Origin: Candidatus Woesearchaeota archaeon
GTDB lineage: Archaea > Nanobdellota > Nanobdellia > Woesearchaeales > WJKV01
NCBI GenBank assembly: GCA_019323355.1
Contig: JAHWHI010000102.1
Location: 1 to 22,342, forward strand
Length of the DNA stretch: 22,342 nucleotides
Direction: 5' to 3'
The translations under genes and the position numbers were made by a program. The notes under the pieces are model-generated. The model was not told the origin of the DNA. It saw only the letters and a list, made by a program, of their open reading frames with translations, and did not search any database. Of this stretch, positions 14,611 through 21,990 are shown one piece after another; position 1 is the first letter of the stretch, and each line of letters begins with the position of its first letter.

Positions 14611-15102
14611 TTATTTTACTGGCTGAAGCTTTTTTTCCAGCTGCGGAACCTTGCGGGATAATTTCATCAGTTCATTCTCTATCTTTGAGAGTTTTTCCAG
14701 CTGTTTCTTAAGGCTGATAAGCTCAGCTGTCTCTTTTCTCAGCCTGTCAACTTCCTTGCTGAAATGAGCATACTGCTTTTTTGTCATTGATATCTTGTCT
14801 AAATTGGAAAAATGCTCCTGCAAATAATTGAATTTTTCATTCTTTGATAATAATTGATCAAACTGCTTGACTTTAAGCATCTGGTTCTGGATCGAGCTAA
14901 TTTTCGATTCCAACTTTTTCAGAACACTTGAGGTGATTGAATCTTTTGTCGGAATCTGTTTTTCTAGTTCTTTTATTTTAGTTTTGAGCTGAGAATTCTC
15001 ACGGGATAATTTCTGCATCTGCTTTTTCTGAGTCTCCTTAAAATCTGCAAACTCTTTCTTCATATCAGAAATAAATTTTGATGAATCTCCCCCAATATCC
15101 AT
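14611..15102 (-). CDS. Coiled-coil protein of unknown function
   Basis: The protein is 163 residues from ATG 15102: a short Gly/Asp/Ser N-terminus (MDIGGDSSKFISDM) and then near-continuous coiled coil (LSRENSQLKTKIKELEKQI, VDRLRKETAELISLKKQLEK), ending in KVPQLEKKLQPVK. The frame extends upstream to 15159, but that would place the TATA box (15122-15134) inside the coding region. The TATA lies 26 bases before 15102, so 15102 is the better start and the mRNA is leaderless. It is the first gene of a two-gene operon with the larger coiled-coil protein. There is no recognised domain; a heteromeric rod with its partner is an inference. Confidence 0.8.
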   Translation of the reverse strand: MDIGGDSSKFISDMKKEFADFKETQKKQMQKLSRENSQLKTKIKELEKQIPTKDSITSSVLKKLESKISSIQNQMLKVKQFDQLLSKNEKFNYLQEHFSNLDKISMTKKQYAHFSKEVDRLRKETAELISLKKQLEKLSKIENELMKLSRKVPQLEKKLQPVK

Positions 15103-15121
15103 ACTACTCCGAGGTAGCACA

Positions 15122-15134
15122 CGTATATTTAAGC
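15122..15134 (-). promoter_or_regulatory. TATA box for the coiled-coil operon
   Basis: GCTTAAATATACG on the minus strand, centred 26 bases before the ATG at 15102. It excludes the longer frame start at 15159. Confidence 0.65.
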
Positions 15135-15160
15135 TTTTTGATTTGAAATTTTCCAGCAAG

Positions 15161-15170
15161 ATTTATAAAA
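15161..15170 (+). promoter_or_regulatory. TATA box for tRNA-Trp
   Basis: ATTTATAAAA is about 31 bases before the mature 5' end at 15197, consistent with a short 5' leader. Confidence 0.55.
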
Positions 15171-15196
15171 AAATGACTTTACTCCAAGTTCATCAA

Positions 15197-15270
15197 GGGG
15201 CTATAGTTTAACCTGGCTAGAGCGGCCGGCTCCAGACCGGCAAATCGGGGTTCGAATCCCCGTGGCCCCA
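15197..15270 (+). tRNA. tRNA-Trp(CCA), intronless
   Basis: Acceptor GGGGCTA pairs with TGGCCCC (one G-T pair), discriminator A. The anticodon stem GCCGG/CCGGC encloses CTCCAGA, giving anticodon CCA. The T-arm is CGGGG TTCGAAT CCCCG. The length is 74 nt, with no CCA encoded. Many archaeal tRNA-Trp genes contain an intron (often a box C/D guide); this one does not. A TTATTTT tract follows as a probable stop signal. Confidence 0.95.
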
Positions 15271-15364
15271 TTATTTTCAATGATACTATTATATTATAGA
15301 AAGCAAGAAATTGTTGTCTCTTGGCTGTGATTGTTTAGTACCTATTAATGAGTAGCAAATATAA

Positions 15365-15382
15365 CGAAACCTTTATATAATA
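15365..15382 (+). promoter_or_regulatory. BRE/TATA box of the beta-barrel-like gene
   Basis: CGAAACCTTTATATAATA is a near-ideal archaeal BRE plus TATA. Transcription would start near 15403, leaving a leader of about 54 nt with G-runs at 15421-15424 and 15445-15450. The second run is placed as a ribosome site six bases before the ATG. Confidence 0.7.
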
Positions 15383-15456
15383 AGTGCTACTTCTCAATGC
15401 TAACAAGTCGTATCTATATAGGGGTTCGATGAATTCAAATTTTCGGGGGGTAAAAA

Positions 15457-16965
15457 ATGGAAGATAGCCAGTACGGATTATATTCTATGTTTAGCAGAGG
15501 TTATAATTTTCTTAGAAAAAAGAGTTTTGGAATTCTTGGTGCAGCAGGTCTTGGAGCGGCATTCCTTGGTTTGGGAACTGCAGATGTTCATGCTCAAGAA
15601 GCAGGAATGGATGATATCAGTGATGTTGTTGATGAAGTCATGAAAGAAGATACAAAAGATAAGGATGAAGCTTCTACAAGAACAGATGTCAAATCTGAGA
15701 ACCAAAGAAAATTCGCTGAAGTCTACGAAGAGATGAGAAGAGAAAGCGACAAAGAAAAAGAAGACGGATATTTTACTGAAGCGCGTGTAAGAGGCTCATC
15801 TAACAGAGAGACAGGATATGAAAGCTGGAGAGCAACAGCTGAAATAGGAAAGCTTGCATGGCCTGGCAGCAGATGGAATGGAAGATTAAGTTTTGATTAT
15901 GAAGATACTGATGGAAGAGAAGAAAGGCTAACTATCAACGGAATGCTTGATTACAAATTCAATGACAGCTTAACTGCTGGATTCAAAGCTTTTGGCGGAA
16001 ACCATGGCGGCGGAGCAGAAGGAAGAGTACGTCTGACATTTGATCTTGGAGACGTATGGAAAGGTATGCTTTACGCACGCGGAGGCGGAAGCTATGATGA
16101 AGACACAATAACAGATATAGAAGGAACAGGTCTTCTTGACAGTGACCAAAGAACAAGAAGAAGTTTCGGAGAACTTGGTCTGAAACTATCTTCAAAAGAC
16201 GGACCTTATCTATCCATATCCAATGTTTTCAACTGGTTACACTCAGAATTGATGCCTAACACACCATCAAGTGTCAGTTCAGACTTTGACTTAGAGACAA
16301 ATGCTGTGATCGCATCTTTAGGTCTAAGAAAACCAGATTATTCTATTGATCTGACAGGAATCTGGACGCATACAAGAAGCAAAGATAATCTTGCTGTTGA
16401 AGATACTGTAGACAGAGAAGATATTGCAAGATTGCAAGCAACAGGATTCTATCATTTCAGAGGAGATGGCCATAGCATAGGTCTGATGGTCGGCGGAGAC
16501 AAAAACGGATGGGATGTCAGAGGAATCTATGTCTTCCAAAAAGGAAGAAATGATCTTGCTAGAGAACTTGAACGATTGAAAACAGAAAAAGACGAAATCT
16601 CAAGGCAGGAAATCCAGGACAGACTAGAAGCACTATCATCTGTAAGCCTGCTGGTTCACAAAATAGAAGCTGGTGGAAGGAGAAACGAAGTTCCAGGAGT
16701 TCGCGGATGGGAAGTTTTTGGAAACTATCAGCTTACTGTAAGCATGAGAAGTAGCATACTAGAACAACTGAGCTTAGGTTTTGAAGCAACTTACGGAGAA
16801 ATCAACCCTACATATGGGATGAACCAGAGATATGTCAGAGGAAGAGCAAATGCAGAAGCAAGATTCGGAAAAGGACTTTACACTTTTGCAGAATTAGAAG
16901 GAACTTCGTATGAGGACAGACTGCCAAGCTGGACAGGACTTTTCGGCTTTGGAAAACGATTTTAG
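15457..16965 (+). CDS. Outer-membrane-type beta-barrel-like exported protein
   Basis: The 502-residue protein has a long signal peptide (basic LRKK, then a Gly/Ala/Leu core, cut probably after VHA at 46). A charged linker follows (about 48-104). Residues about 105-502 hold some 18-20 short strands of alternating polar and apolar residues, rich in Gly, Tyr, Phe and Trp and joined by polar turns, for example RWNGRLSFDYED, RLTINGMLDYKF, SLTAGFKAFGG, GMLYARGGGSY and YSIDLTGIWTHT. One charged helix (about 364-394) interrupts this as a loop. The last strand ends GLFGFGKRF, with a terminal Phe as in bacterial outer-membrane proteins. No membrane helix follows the signal peptide. The fold call rests on pattern alone. 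Promoter, codon style and flanking tRNA are archaeal. It heads a five-gene exported cluster. Confidence 0.7.
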   Translation: MEDSQYGLYSMFSRGYNFLRKKSFGILGAAGLGAAFLGLGTADVHAQEAGMDDISDVVDEVMKEDTKDKDEASTRTDVKSENQRKFAEVYEEMRRESDKEKEDGYFTEARVRGSSNRETGYESWRATAEIGKLAWPGSRWNGRLSFDYEDTDGREERLTINGMLDYKFNDSLTAGFKAFGGNHGGGAEGRVRLTFDLGDVWKGMLYARGGGSYDEDTITDIEGTGLLDSDQRTRRSFGELGLKLSSKDGPYLSISNVFNWLHSELMPNTPSSVSSDFDLETNAVIASLGLRKPDYSIDLTGIWTHTRSKDNLAVEDTVDREDIARLQATGFYHFRGDGHSIGLMVGGDKNGWDVRGIYVFQKGRNDLARELERLKTEKDEISRQEIQDRLEALSSVSLLVHKIEAGGRRNEVPGVRGWEVFGNYQLTVSMRSSILEQLSLGFEATYGEINPTYGMNQRYVRGRANAEARFGKGLYTFAELEGTSYEDRLPSWTGLFGFGKRF

Positions 16966-16994
16966 ATTGACTATCAAAGAGTAGTTAATCCACG

Positions 16995-17008
16995 AAACAT
17001 TTAAATAT
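16995..17008 (+). promoter_or_regulatory. BRE/TATA box of the exported repeat protein
   Basis: AAACATTTAAATAT matches the first 14 bases of the two boxes at 8082-8099 and 11913-11930 (read on the minus strand). Transcription would start near 17029. The leader holds G5 at 17035-17039 and G5 at 17064-17068. Confidence 0.7.
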
Positions 17009-17075
17009 TGAATGCTATTGACCTCACAGTAATCGGGGGATATTATAGTCAAAAAGTAATTTTGGGGGTAAAAAA

Positions 17076-18461
17076 ATGGACATTAAACCACTTGAATGGA
17101 TAGCAAAATCAGCTAGAATTGTAATACCAGGATCACTGGTACTTGGATTCTCATTATTGACAGGAGCGCCAGCATTTGCTGGAGAAGGACCTGGAGGAGA
17201 CTTAGAGATTGAAATCGAAGGAGAAGAAACTCCTAAAGATAAGGATAAGGAAGTAACACCTGCACCTTCTGGAGAAGAAGCTCCAGCACCTAAAGAAGAA
17301 GGAAAAGAAGAATCCCCTGCACCTGCAGAAGGAGAAAAAGAAAAACCAAAATCAGAATACTTAGCATTTCCTGAATTCGGAGCTGAGATCGATGCTCACG
17401 AAGCAACATATGTTCCTCAACTTGGAATAACAAGATCGGTATTAGTCAAAAAAGGAAAGCTTCCAGCAGATGGAGAATTAGTTTCCTATAAATTCAAGCC
17501 TGCTGATGAAGGAGTTCTATTAGAGATACACTCTAAAGGAAAGGACGGAAAAGAAACAGTCTATGCTGGATTAATCAGAAGTGCAGCATGGGACCGATTC
17601 AAGACTGCTATCGAAGCAGGTGCTAAAAAAGCAAAAGAAGTACGTGTCGAGGATGAGAAAGGTGTTGTCAGCAGATTCGTACTTCAAAAAGAGATCAGCG
17701 ATTATACTGAGATGGCAGTTGTTGATAAGAAAGTATACTTGAGATTCAAAGGCCTGCCAGGTTTCAGCGGTAATGGCGCTTACGAACTTACTGGAAAAGT
17801 TGCTGCAGATTACAGTATGAGCACAATCTTCCAGGAAGAAGCTCTTATGAAAATGAAACCTGAAGAAAGAGCTGCAAAAGTAAAGGAAATCAGAGCTGCA
17901 TACGACACACTGACAAGAGTTAGAATCGGTGTGGGCAAAGAAGGAGCAGAATACTTCCTTGAACTATATAGAACTGGCCAGGAGAAACCAGAAGTTGTTG
18001 CTGTAAGCCAGGATTCAGTTGCTAAATTCCTGGAAACTGTCAGAAGAATGGGACAGTGGAGACAGCATCAAGAAGCAGAGTTCAAGAAAAAAGGAAGAGC
18101 TCTGAAACAAAAAGACGATCACTCGGATCCAAAAACAGAATTCGGAAGACGCGATGCAGCAGGAGTTGTTGTATATGGAGATGCTTACACATGGGCAGAG
18201 CTCCAGGCTGTTGCTAATGAAGATGAAAATGTAGCGTATGTTGTTGGATTAATGAACAAGCTTGTCGGAGCAAGATGGGTAGCTGAAAAAGATGCTGTCC
18301 AGATCAGAAGAAGTGCAGTTCCTGGCGAGAAAGAGCATTCGTTCTATTTCAGAGCAGGAGATAAAGATTCATGGCACGAATTCAGAGCTCCAGGATATGA
18401 GAAATTCAATTCAGGCTTTGAAAAATTAGTTGAACTTTATAGTAAAGCAAAATCAGAATAA
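17076..18461 (+). CDS. Exported protein with acidic Pro-rich linker and three divergent repeats, unknown function
   Basis: The 461-residue protein has a signal peptide (1-35, likely cut after AFA), then a Glu/Pro/Lys-rich linker (about 40-92). The mature part shows three weakly similar units of about 50 residues, each with two or three strands followed by a helix: about 132-187 (GVLLEIHSKGKDGKETVYAG, then WDRFKTAIEAGAKK), about 281-330 (EYFLELYRTGQEKPEVVAVS, then VAKFLETVRRMGQW) and about 406-460 (HSFYFRAGDKDSWHEFRAPG, then FEKLVELYSKAK). No membrane anchor, no Cys and no recognised family. The ribosome site GGGGGTAAAAAA is just upstream, nearly identical to that of the barrel-like gene 110 bases before. 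It is probably a soluble surface or intermembrane-space partner of the barrel (inference). Confidence 0.8.
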   Translation: MDIKPLEWIAKSARIVIPGSLVLGFSLLTGAPAFAGEGPGGDLEIEIEGEETPKDKDKEVTPAPSGEEAPAPKEEGKEESPAPAEGEKEKPKSEYLAFPEFGAEIDAHEATYVPQLGITRSVLVKKGKLPADGELVSYKFKPADEGVLLEIHSKGKDGKETVYAGLIRSAAWDRFKTAIEAGAKKAKEVRVEDEKGVVSRFVLQKEISDYTEMAVVDKKVYLRFKGLPGFSGNGAYELTGKVAADYSMSTIFQEEALMKMKPEERAAKVKEIRAAYDTLTRVRIGVGKEGAEYFLELYRTGQEKPEVVAVSQDSVAKFLETVRRMGQWRQHQEAEFKKKGRALKQKDDHSDPKTEFGRRDAAGVVVYGDAYTWAELQAVANEDENVAYVVGLMNKLVGARWVAEKDAVQIRRSAVPGEKEHSFYFRAGDKDSWHEFRAPGYEKFNSGFEKLVELYSKAKSE

Positions 18462-18489
18462 AAAAAGAGAAAGGGGGAAGGATCATAAA

Positions 18490-20244
18490 ATGAAGAAAAC
18501 AATCATCGCAATTTTGCTGGCATTCATTTTGCTAGTGCAAGTAATCCCTGCTATTGCAGAAGGAACAGATTATGCGCCAATAGTTACCATAATCCAGTCT
18601 GCAAGTAGTGGTGAAGCGCCAATGCCAGTATATTTCATGGCAAGTGTTATCGATGAAAATCCAGAGACAATTCAGTATGAATGGGATCTAGGAGACGGAG
18701 CAACTTCAACTTCTGAAGATGCATTCAACATATACACTGTGCCTGGAACCTATACTGTTACTTTATTGGTTAGAGACAATGGCGGAAATATTGGAACTGC
18801 GCAGACAACTGTCACTGTTACAGAAGCTGCAGCACACAATTACGCGCCTATTGTAAATATCCTTCCTAGCCAGGAAAAAGGAAACGCACCTTTAGCAGTT
18901 GCATTCACATCTGCTATTGTTGATGAGAATCCTAGCACATTAGAATACTCCTGGGACTTCGGAGATGGAGGAACATCCACATCAGAAGATGCTGTCAACA
19001 TATACACAATACCAGGAACATATACTGTTACATTAATGGTACGAGATGATGTAGGAAACATTGGTATGGATACAACAAATATTGTTGTTGAAGACAATGC
19101 AAACACAATTCCAGTCGCAGTTGCTGTCGCAACTCCAGTCTATGGCCCAGCTCCTTTGACAGTTGTCTTCAATGGAGAGGCTAGCACAGACACTGACGGA
19201 GATTTCCTGACATTCATGTGGGATTTCGGGGACGGATCTATCAGTTCAGACAGAAGTCCAGTTCACACATATACAACACCAGGAAGCTACATTGCAACAC
19301 TTACAGTAAATGACGGACACAATGGTGTTTCAGTAGATACTGAACTTATTGTCGTTGGAAATGCAATGAACATCCCACCTGTAGCTGTTGCACATGCAAA
19401 TCCAATGTCTGGAAATGTGCCTCTTACAGTCACATTCATCGGGCAAGGTTTTGATGCTGACGGTGAAATCGAAAGATACTTTTGGGATTTCGGAGACGGA
19501 ACAACATCTGAATCACAAAATCCAGTTCACACTTATGCTATCGAAGGAAATTTCAGAGCAGAACTTGTTGTCTATGATCAAGACGGCGGAATCGGAAAAG
19601 ATGAATTGATTATTTCAGTTGGTTCTCCAGCTGGAGTCAATCCAATCATCACATCAATTCCAGATCAGACAATAGAGATGAATGCTCTATATGAGTATCA
19701 GGTTGTTGCATATGATCCACTTGGTGACGAACTGACTTATGCTGCTATTGGACTTCCAAGCGGACTTACAATAAATCCTAGCACAGGTCTGATAAGCGGT
19801 GTTCCAATCCAACTCGGAAACTTTGATGTTATTGTTGTTGTAAGCGATGACAATGGCGGAGAAGCAAGAGAGGAATTTACACTGACAGTTGTTAAAGCTG
19901 TTGATATGCCAAAGAAATACAGACCAAACATGCTTTCAATTGACAGAATTTTCCTGACAAACGGAGAAATCCTTACTGTGAACGATCTGGTTGAAGCAGG
20001 AGTTTTGGTAGGAAACGAAGCAGACTTTGATATGGAAAATATCAAGGTTACTGTATCTATTCCAGAACTTGGCCTTTACGGATCATCACTAATCGAAGAT
20101 CTTGACAACAACAGAGATCATATGGCAAGAATAGCTATCCTTGATCCAATTCCAGAAGGAGTAAAGGGAGACTTTATTGTCAGGATAACTGTAAGCAATG
20201 ATCACATCCGAAGGATAATCCATCGGGAAATAACCATAATCTAA
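18490..20244 (+). CDS. Secreted multi-PKD adhesin-like protein
   Basis: The 584-residue protein has a signal peptide (1-23, cut near AIA). Four PKD domains follow, starting near 26, 116, 206 and 293, each with the hallmark WD[LF]GDG (YEWDLGDG, YSWDFGDG, FMWDFGDG, YFWDFGDG) and a YTVPGTYTVTL-like strand. Residues about 383-470 form a cadherin-like Ig domain of the He_PIG type (LPSGLTINPSTGLISGVP). The last 110 residues contain an Ig/CARDB-like unit (ENIKVTVSIPELGL) that also occurs in the membrane protein at 20511. There is no C-terminal anchor, so it is released or held by partners. The frame opens at 18430, inside the previous gene; ATG 18490 with GGGGGAAGG 10-15 bases upstream and directly before the signal peptide is the start. 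It is 28 bases after the previous gene, hence the same operon. Confidence 0.88.
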   Translation: MKKTIIAILLAFILLVQVIPAIAEGTDYAPIVTIIQSASSGEAPMPVYFMASVIDENPETIQYEWDLGDGATSTSEDAFNIYTVPGTYTVTLLVRDNGGNIGTAQTTVTVTEAAAHNYAPIVNILPSQEKGNAPLAVAFTSAIVDENPSTLEYSWDFGDGGTSTSEDAVNIYTIPGTYTVTLMVRDDVGNIGMDTTNIVVEDNANTIPVAVAVATPVYGPAPLTVVFNGEASTDTDGDFLTFMWDFGDGSISSDRSPVHTYTTPGSYIATLTVNDGHNGVSVDTELIVVGNAMNIPPVAVAHANPMSGNVPLTVTFIGQGFDADGEIERYFWDFGDGTTSESQNPVHTYAIEGNFRAELVVYDQDGGIGKDELIISVGSPAGVNPIITSIPDQTIEMNALYEYQVVAYDPLGDELTYAAIGLPSGLTINPSTGLISGVPIQLGNFDVIVVVSDDNGGEAREEFTLTVVKAVDMPKKYRPNMLSIDRIFLTNGEILTVNDLVEAGVLVGNEADFDMENIKVTVSIPELGLYGSSLIEDLDNNRDHMARIAILDPIPEGVKGDFIVRITVSNDHIRRIIHREITII

Positions 20245-20252
20245 TGTTATCA

Positions 20253-20277
20253 AAATACTGTTCCAGCAACAGTATTT
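20253..20277 (+). terminator. 10-bp hairpin after the PKD gene
   Basis: AAATACTGTT (20253-20262) pairs perfectly with AACAGTATTT (20268-20277) around CCAGC, eight bases after the stop. There is no long T-run, so it may be a 3' end stabiliser rather than a terminator. Confidence 0.5.
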
Positions 20278-20291
20278 GTCAAACAATATTT

Positions 20292-20329
20292 CCAAAGTCC
20301 ATAGACGGACACTGGGTTTCCAGCTTTGG
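20292..20329 (+). other. Predicted three-way-junction RNA element in the 266-bp gap
   Basis: CCAAA (20292-20296) pairs with TTTGG (20325-20329), enclosing GTCC/GGAC (20297-20310) and CTGG/CCAG (20312-20323). The stems are short, so this is only a candidate structure. Otherwise the gap from 20245 to 20380 shows no gene. Confidence 0.3.
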
Positions 20330-20380
20330 GGAGACATAAGTGAAGTTGGCCGTTGTAATCACTGCGGAATAGCTAATAAA

Positions 20381-20398
20381 TCGAAAGATTTATATACT
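20381..20398 (+). promoter_or_regulatory. BRE/TATA box of the Ig-like surface protein
   Basis: TCGAAAGATTTATATACT is a strong BRE/TATA. Transcription would start near 20417, giving a leader of about 94 nt, the longest in the window. Confidence 0.7.
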
Positions 20399-20427
20399 GC
20401 TTTGATTACTGGGGAATAACAACACAT

Positions 20428-20505
20428 ATGTTTGCTTATATTGGGGGTAATTGGGAACTTTTAGTCCGTTTAACTAATCAAATAAAAGGAATTTCGGAGG
20501 AATGA
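20428..20505 (+). other. Upstream reading frame of 25 codons in the leader
   Basis: An ATG at 20428 opens a 25-codon frame (MFAYIGGNWELL, then VRLTNQIKGISEE) ending in TGA at 20503-20505, which overlaps the ATG at 20502. It lacks a good ribosome site, so translation is uncertain. It may be the relic of the older start region. Confidence 0.3.
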
Positions 20506-20510
20506 GAAAA

Positions 20511-21788
20511 ATGGAGACAAAGAAAACTGCTGTTTTTGGCGTTTTGGCATTGTTAGTTTTTAGTATAGTAGCGCTAGTCTCACTATCAGCTACTGTTTCA
20601 GCAGTTCCTGTTGCTGTTGATTTTGTCAAGATTGACGGCGATATAGTCTCAGGAAATGAGGTTATTGAGGTTGACAGGAACACTGACCTTGACATCAAGG
20701 TTAAATTGCTTGCTTTGGCAAATGCAGAAGATGTCAGAGTAGAAGCTATGATACAAGGATTCGAGCATGGAGTTATATCTGACGAATCAGATATCTTCGA
20801 CATGGATTCTGGAGAGACATACACTAAGAAACTTTCAATTCATCTACCAGATGAACTAGAAAGAAACAACTATCTGCTAAGAGTTATAATTAGCGATAGA
20901 GACAGTGAACTGTTCCAACAGAATTACAACCTGAACATTGATACTGCAAGACACTCAATGAAAATTGAAGATGTCTCATTCAGTCCAGGAACAGAAATAC
21001 AGTCCGGAAGATCCCTTCTTACAACAGTAAGACTTGAAAACAAGGGAGAAATGGACGAAGAAGTAAAGGTTACAGTCGCTATCCCAGACCTTGGGGTTCA
21101 GCAAGCTGACTTCATCGACGAAGTTGAGAGCGACGAGACAGTTACATCTGAAGAACTGTTCCTGAGAATTCCAGCATGCGCAGCACCTGGACAGTACACA
21201 GTTGATGTTGAACTATCATTCAACGATGGTTTCGACTCAATGACTGAGCAAAGAACAATCACTGTTGTTGACGGTGGACTTTGCAATGTTCAAGATGCTC
21301 CTGCACAAACTGAGAAAACATTGATAGCTATTGCTACTGAAGGCAATGCAAACATCAAAGTAGGTCAAAAAGCTGTATACCCAGTAACTCTAACAAACGC
21401 TGGTTCAGAAGCTAAGATCTATTCAATCGGTGTAACCGGTGCTGACTGGGCTACTGTTGAAGTAAGTCCATCAAATGTTGTTGCATTAGCTCCAGGAGAA
21501 ATCAAAACCACATTCGTTGCTCTTACACCTAATGAAGGAGCAGCTGGTACACAGCTATTCAATGTGAATATCAAAGCTGGAGAACAAACACTGAAAACAG
21601 TAAACTTAGCAACAAATGTTGAAGCAGGTAAAAGTGGTTCAACATTAGTGAGAGGCCTTACAATCGGTCTGATAATCATCATAGTAATCCTAGTTATCCT
21701 AGGACTTATCCTTGCATTCAGCAGAATGAAAGGAAGAAATGATGATTTTGAAGACTTCGAAGACGAAGGTCAGAAAACTTACTACTAA
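20511..21788 (+). CDS. Membrane-anchored Ig-like surface protein (S-layer-type candidate)
   Basis: The protein is 425 residues from ATG 20511. Signal peptide 1-31 (core VFGVLALLVFSIVALVSL, cut near VSA). Three beta-sandwich domains follow: about 32-140 (DFVKIDGDIVSGNEVIEVDR, then LDIKVKLLAL), about 145-255 (an Ig/CARDB-like unit with VRLENKGEMDEEVKVTVAIP) and about 266-375 (AVYPVTLTNAGSEAKIYSIG). A single membrane helix at about 381-403 (GLTIGLIIIIVILVILGLIL) leads to a short acidic cytoplasmic tail ending in KTYY. ATG 20502 is also in frame but only one base from GGAGG (20496-20500); 20511 has a workable spacing of ten bases. The next gene is a paralog. This architecture is common for abundant DPANN surface proteins. 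A structural envelope role is inferred. Confidence 0.85.
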   Translation: METKKTAVFGVLALLVFSIVALVSLSATVSAVPVAVDFVKIDGDIVSGNEVIEVDRNTDLDIKVKLLALANAEDVRVEAMIQGFEHGVISDESDIFDMDSGETYTKKLSIHLPDELERNNYLLRVIISDRDSELFQQNYNLNIDTARHSMKIEDVSFSPGTEIQSGRSLLTTVRLENKGEMDEEVKVTVAIPDLGVQQADFIDEVESDETVTSEELFLRIPACAAPGQYTVDVELSFNDGFDSMTEQRTITVVDGGLCNVQDAPAQTEKTLIAIATEGNANIKVGQKAVYPVTLTNAGSEAKIYSIGVTGADWATVEVSPSNVVALAPGEIKTTFVALTPNEGAAGTQLFNVNIKAGEQTLKTVNLATNVEAGKSGSTLVRGLTIGLIIIIVILVILGLILAFSRMKGRNDDFEDFEDEGQKTYY

Positions 21789-21789
21789 G

Positions 21790-21820
21790 TTTTCTTTTTT
21801 TTCTCTTTTTCTTTATCTTT
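21790..21820 (+). terminator. T-rich tract after the surface protein gene
   Basis: The stretch after the stop holds nine consecutive T residues and further T-runs broken by single C or A, a typical archaeal termination signal. Confidence 0.65.
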
Positions 21821-21905
21821 ATTTGTTCTGAACCTTTAGAAACGAGTCTATTTTTCCACTATTTCTAACGCCACTAAGACGTCCCAAGTAGGTGATTAAT
21901 ACCCC

Positions 21906-21923
21906 ATAAACTTTATAAATAAC
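21906..21923 (+). promoter_or_regulatory. BRE/TATA box of the second surface protein
   Basis: ATAAACTTTATAAATAAC; transcription would start near 21940. The leader has G4 runs at 21956-21959 and 21978-21981. The gap from 21821 to 21905 shows nothing further. Confidence 0.65.
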
Positions 21924-21990
21924 TTGCTACTATTAAGTGATTACAGGAAGAAATTGGGGTGTATAGAGAGCTTATATGGGGTTGAATAAT

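Noticed and set aside
15159..15159. Upstream start for the small coiled-coil protein
   Set aside because: The extension would cover the TATA box at 15122-15134, and ATG 15102 has ideal leaderless spacing.
15457..15600. Twin-arginine signal in the barrel-like protein (LRKKSFG)
   Set aside because: The consecutive Arg-Arg and the expected spacing to Phe are missing; a general Sec-type signal peptide fits better.
15457..16965. Bacterial contamination or recent transfer as the reason for the barrel-like gene
   Set aside because: Base composition, archaeal promoter, leader motif shared with the next genes and continuous archaeal flanks argue against a chimera, although ancient transfer from bacteria cannot be excluded.
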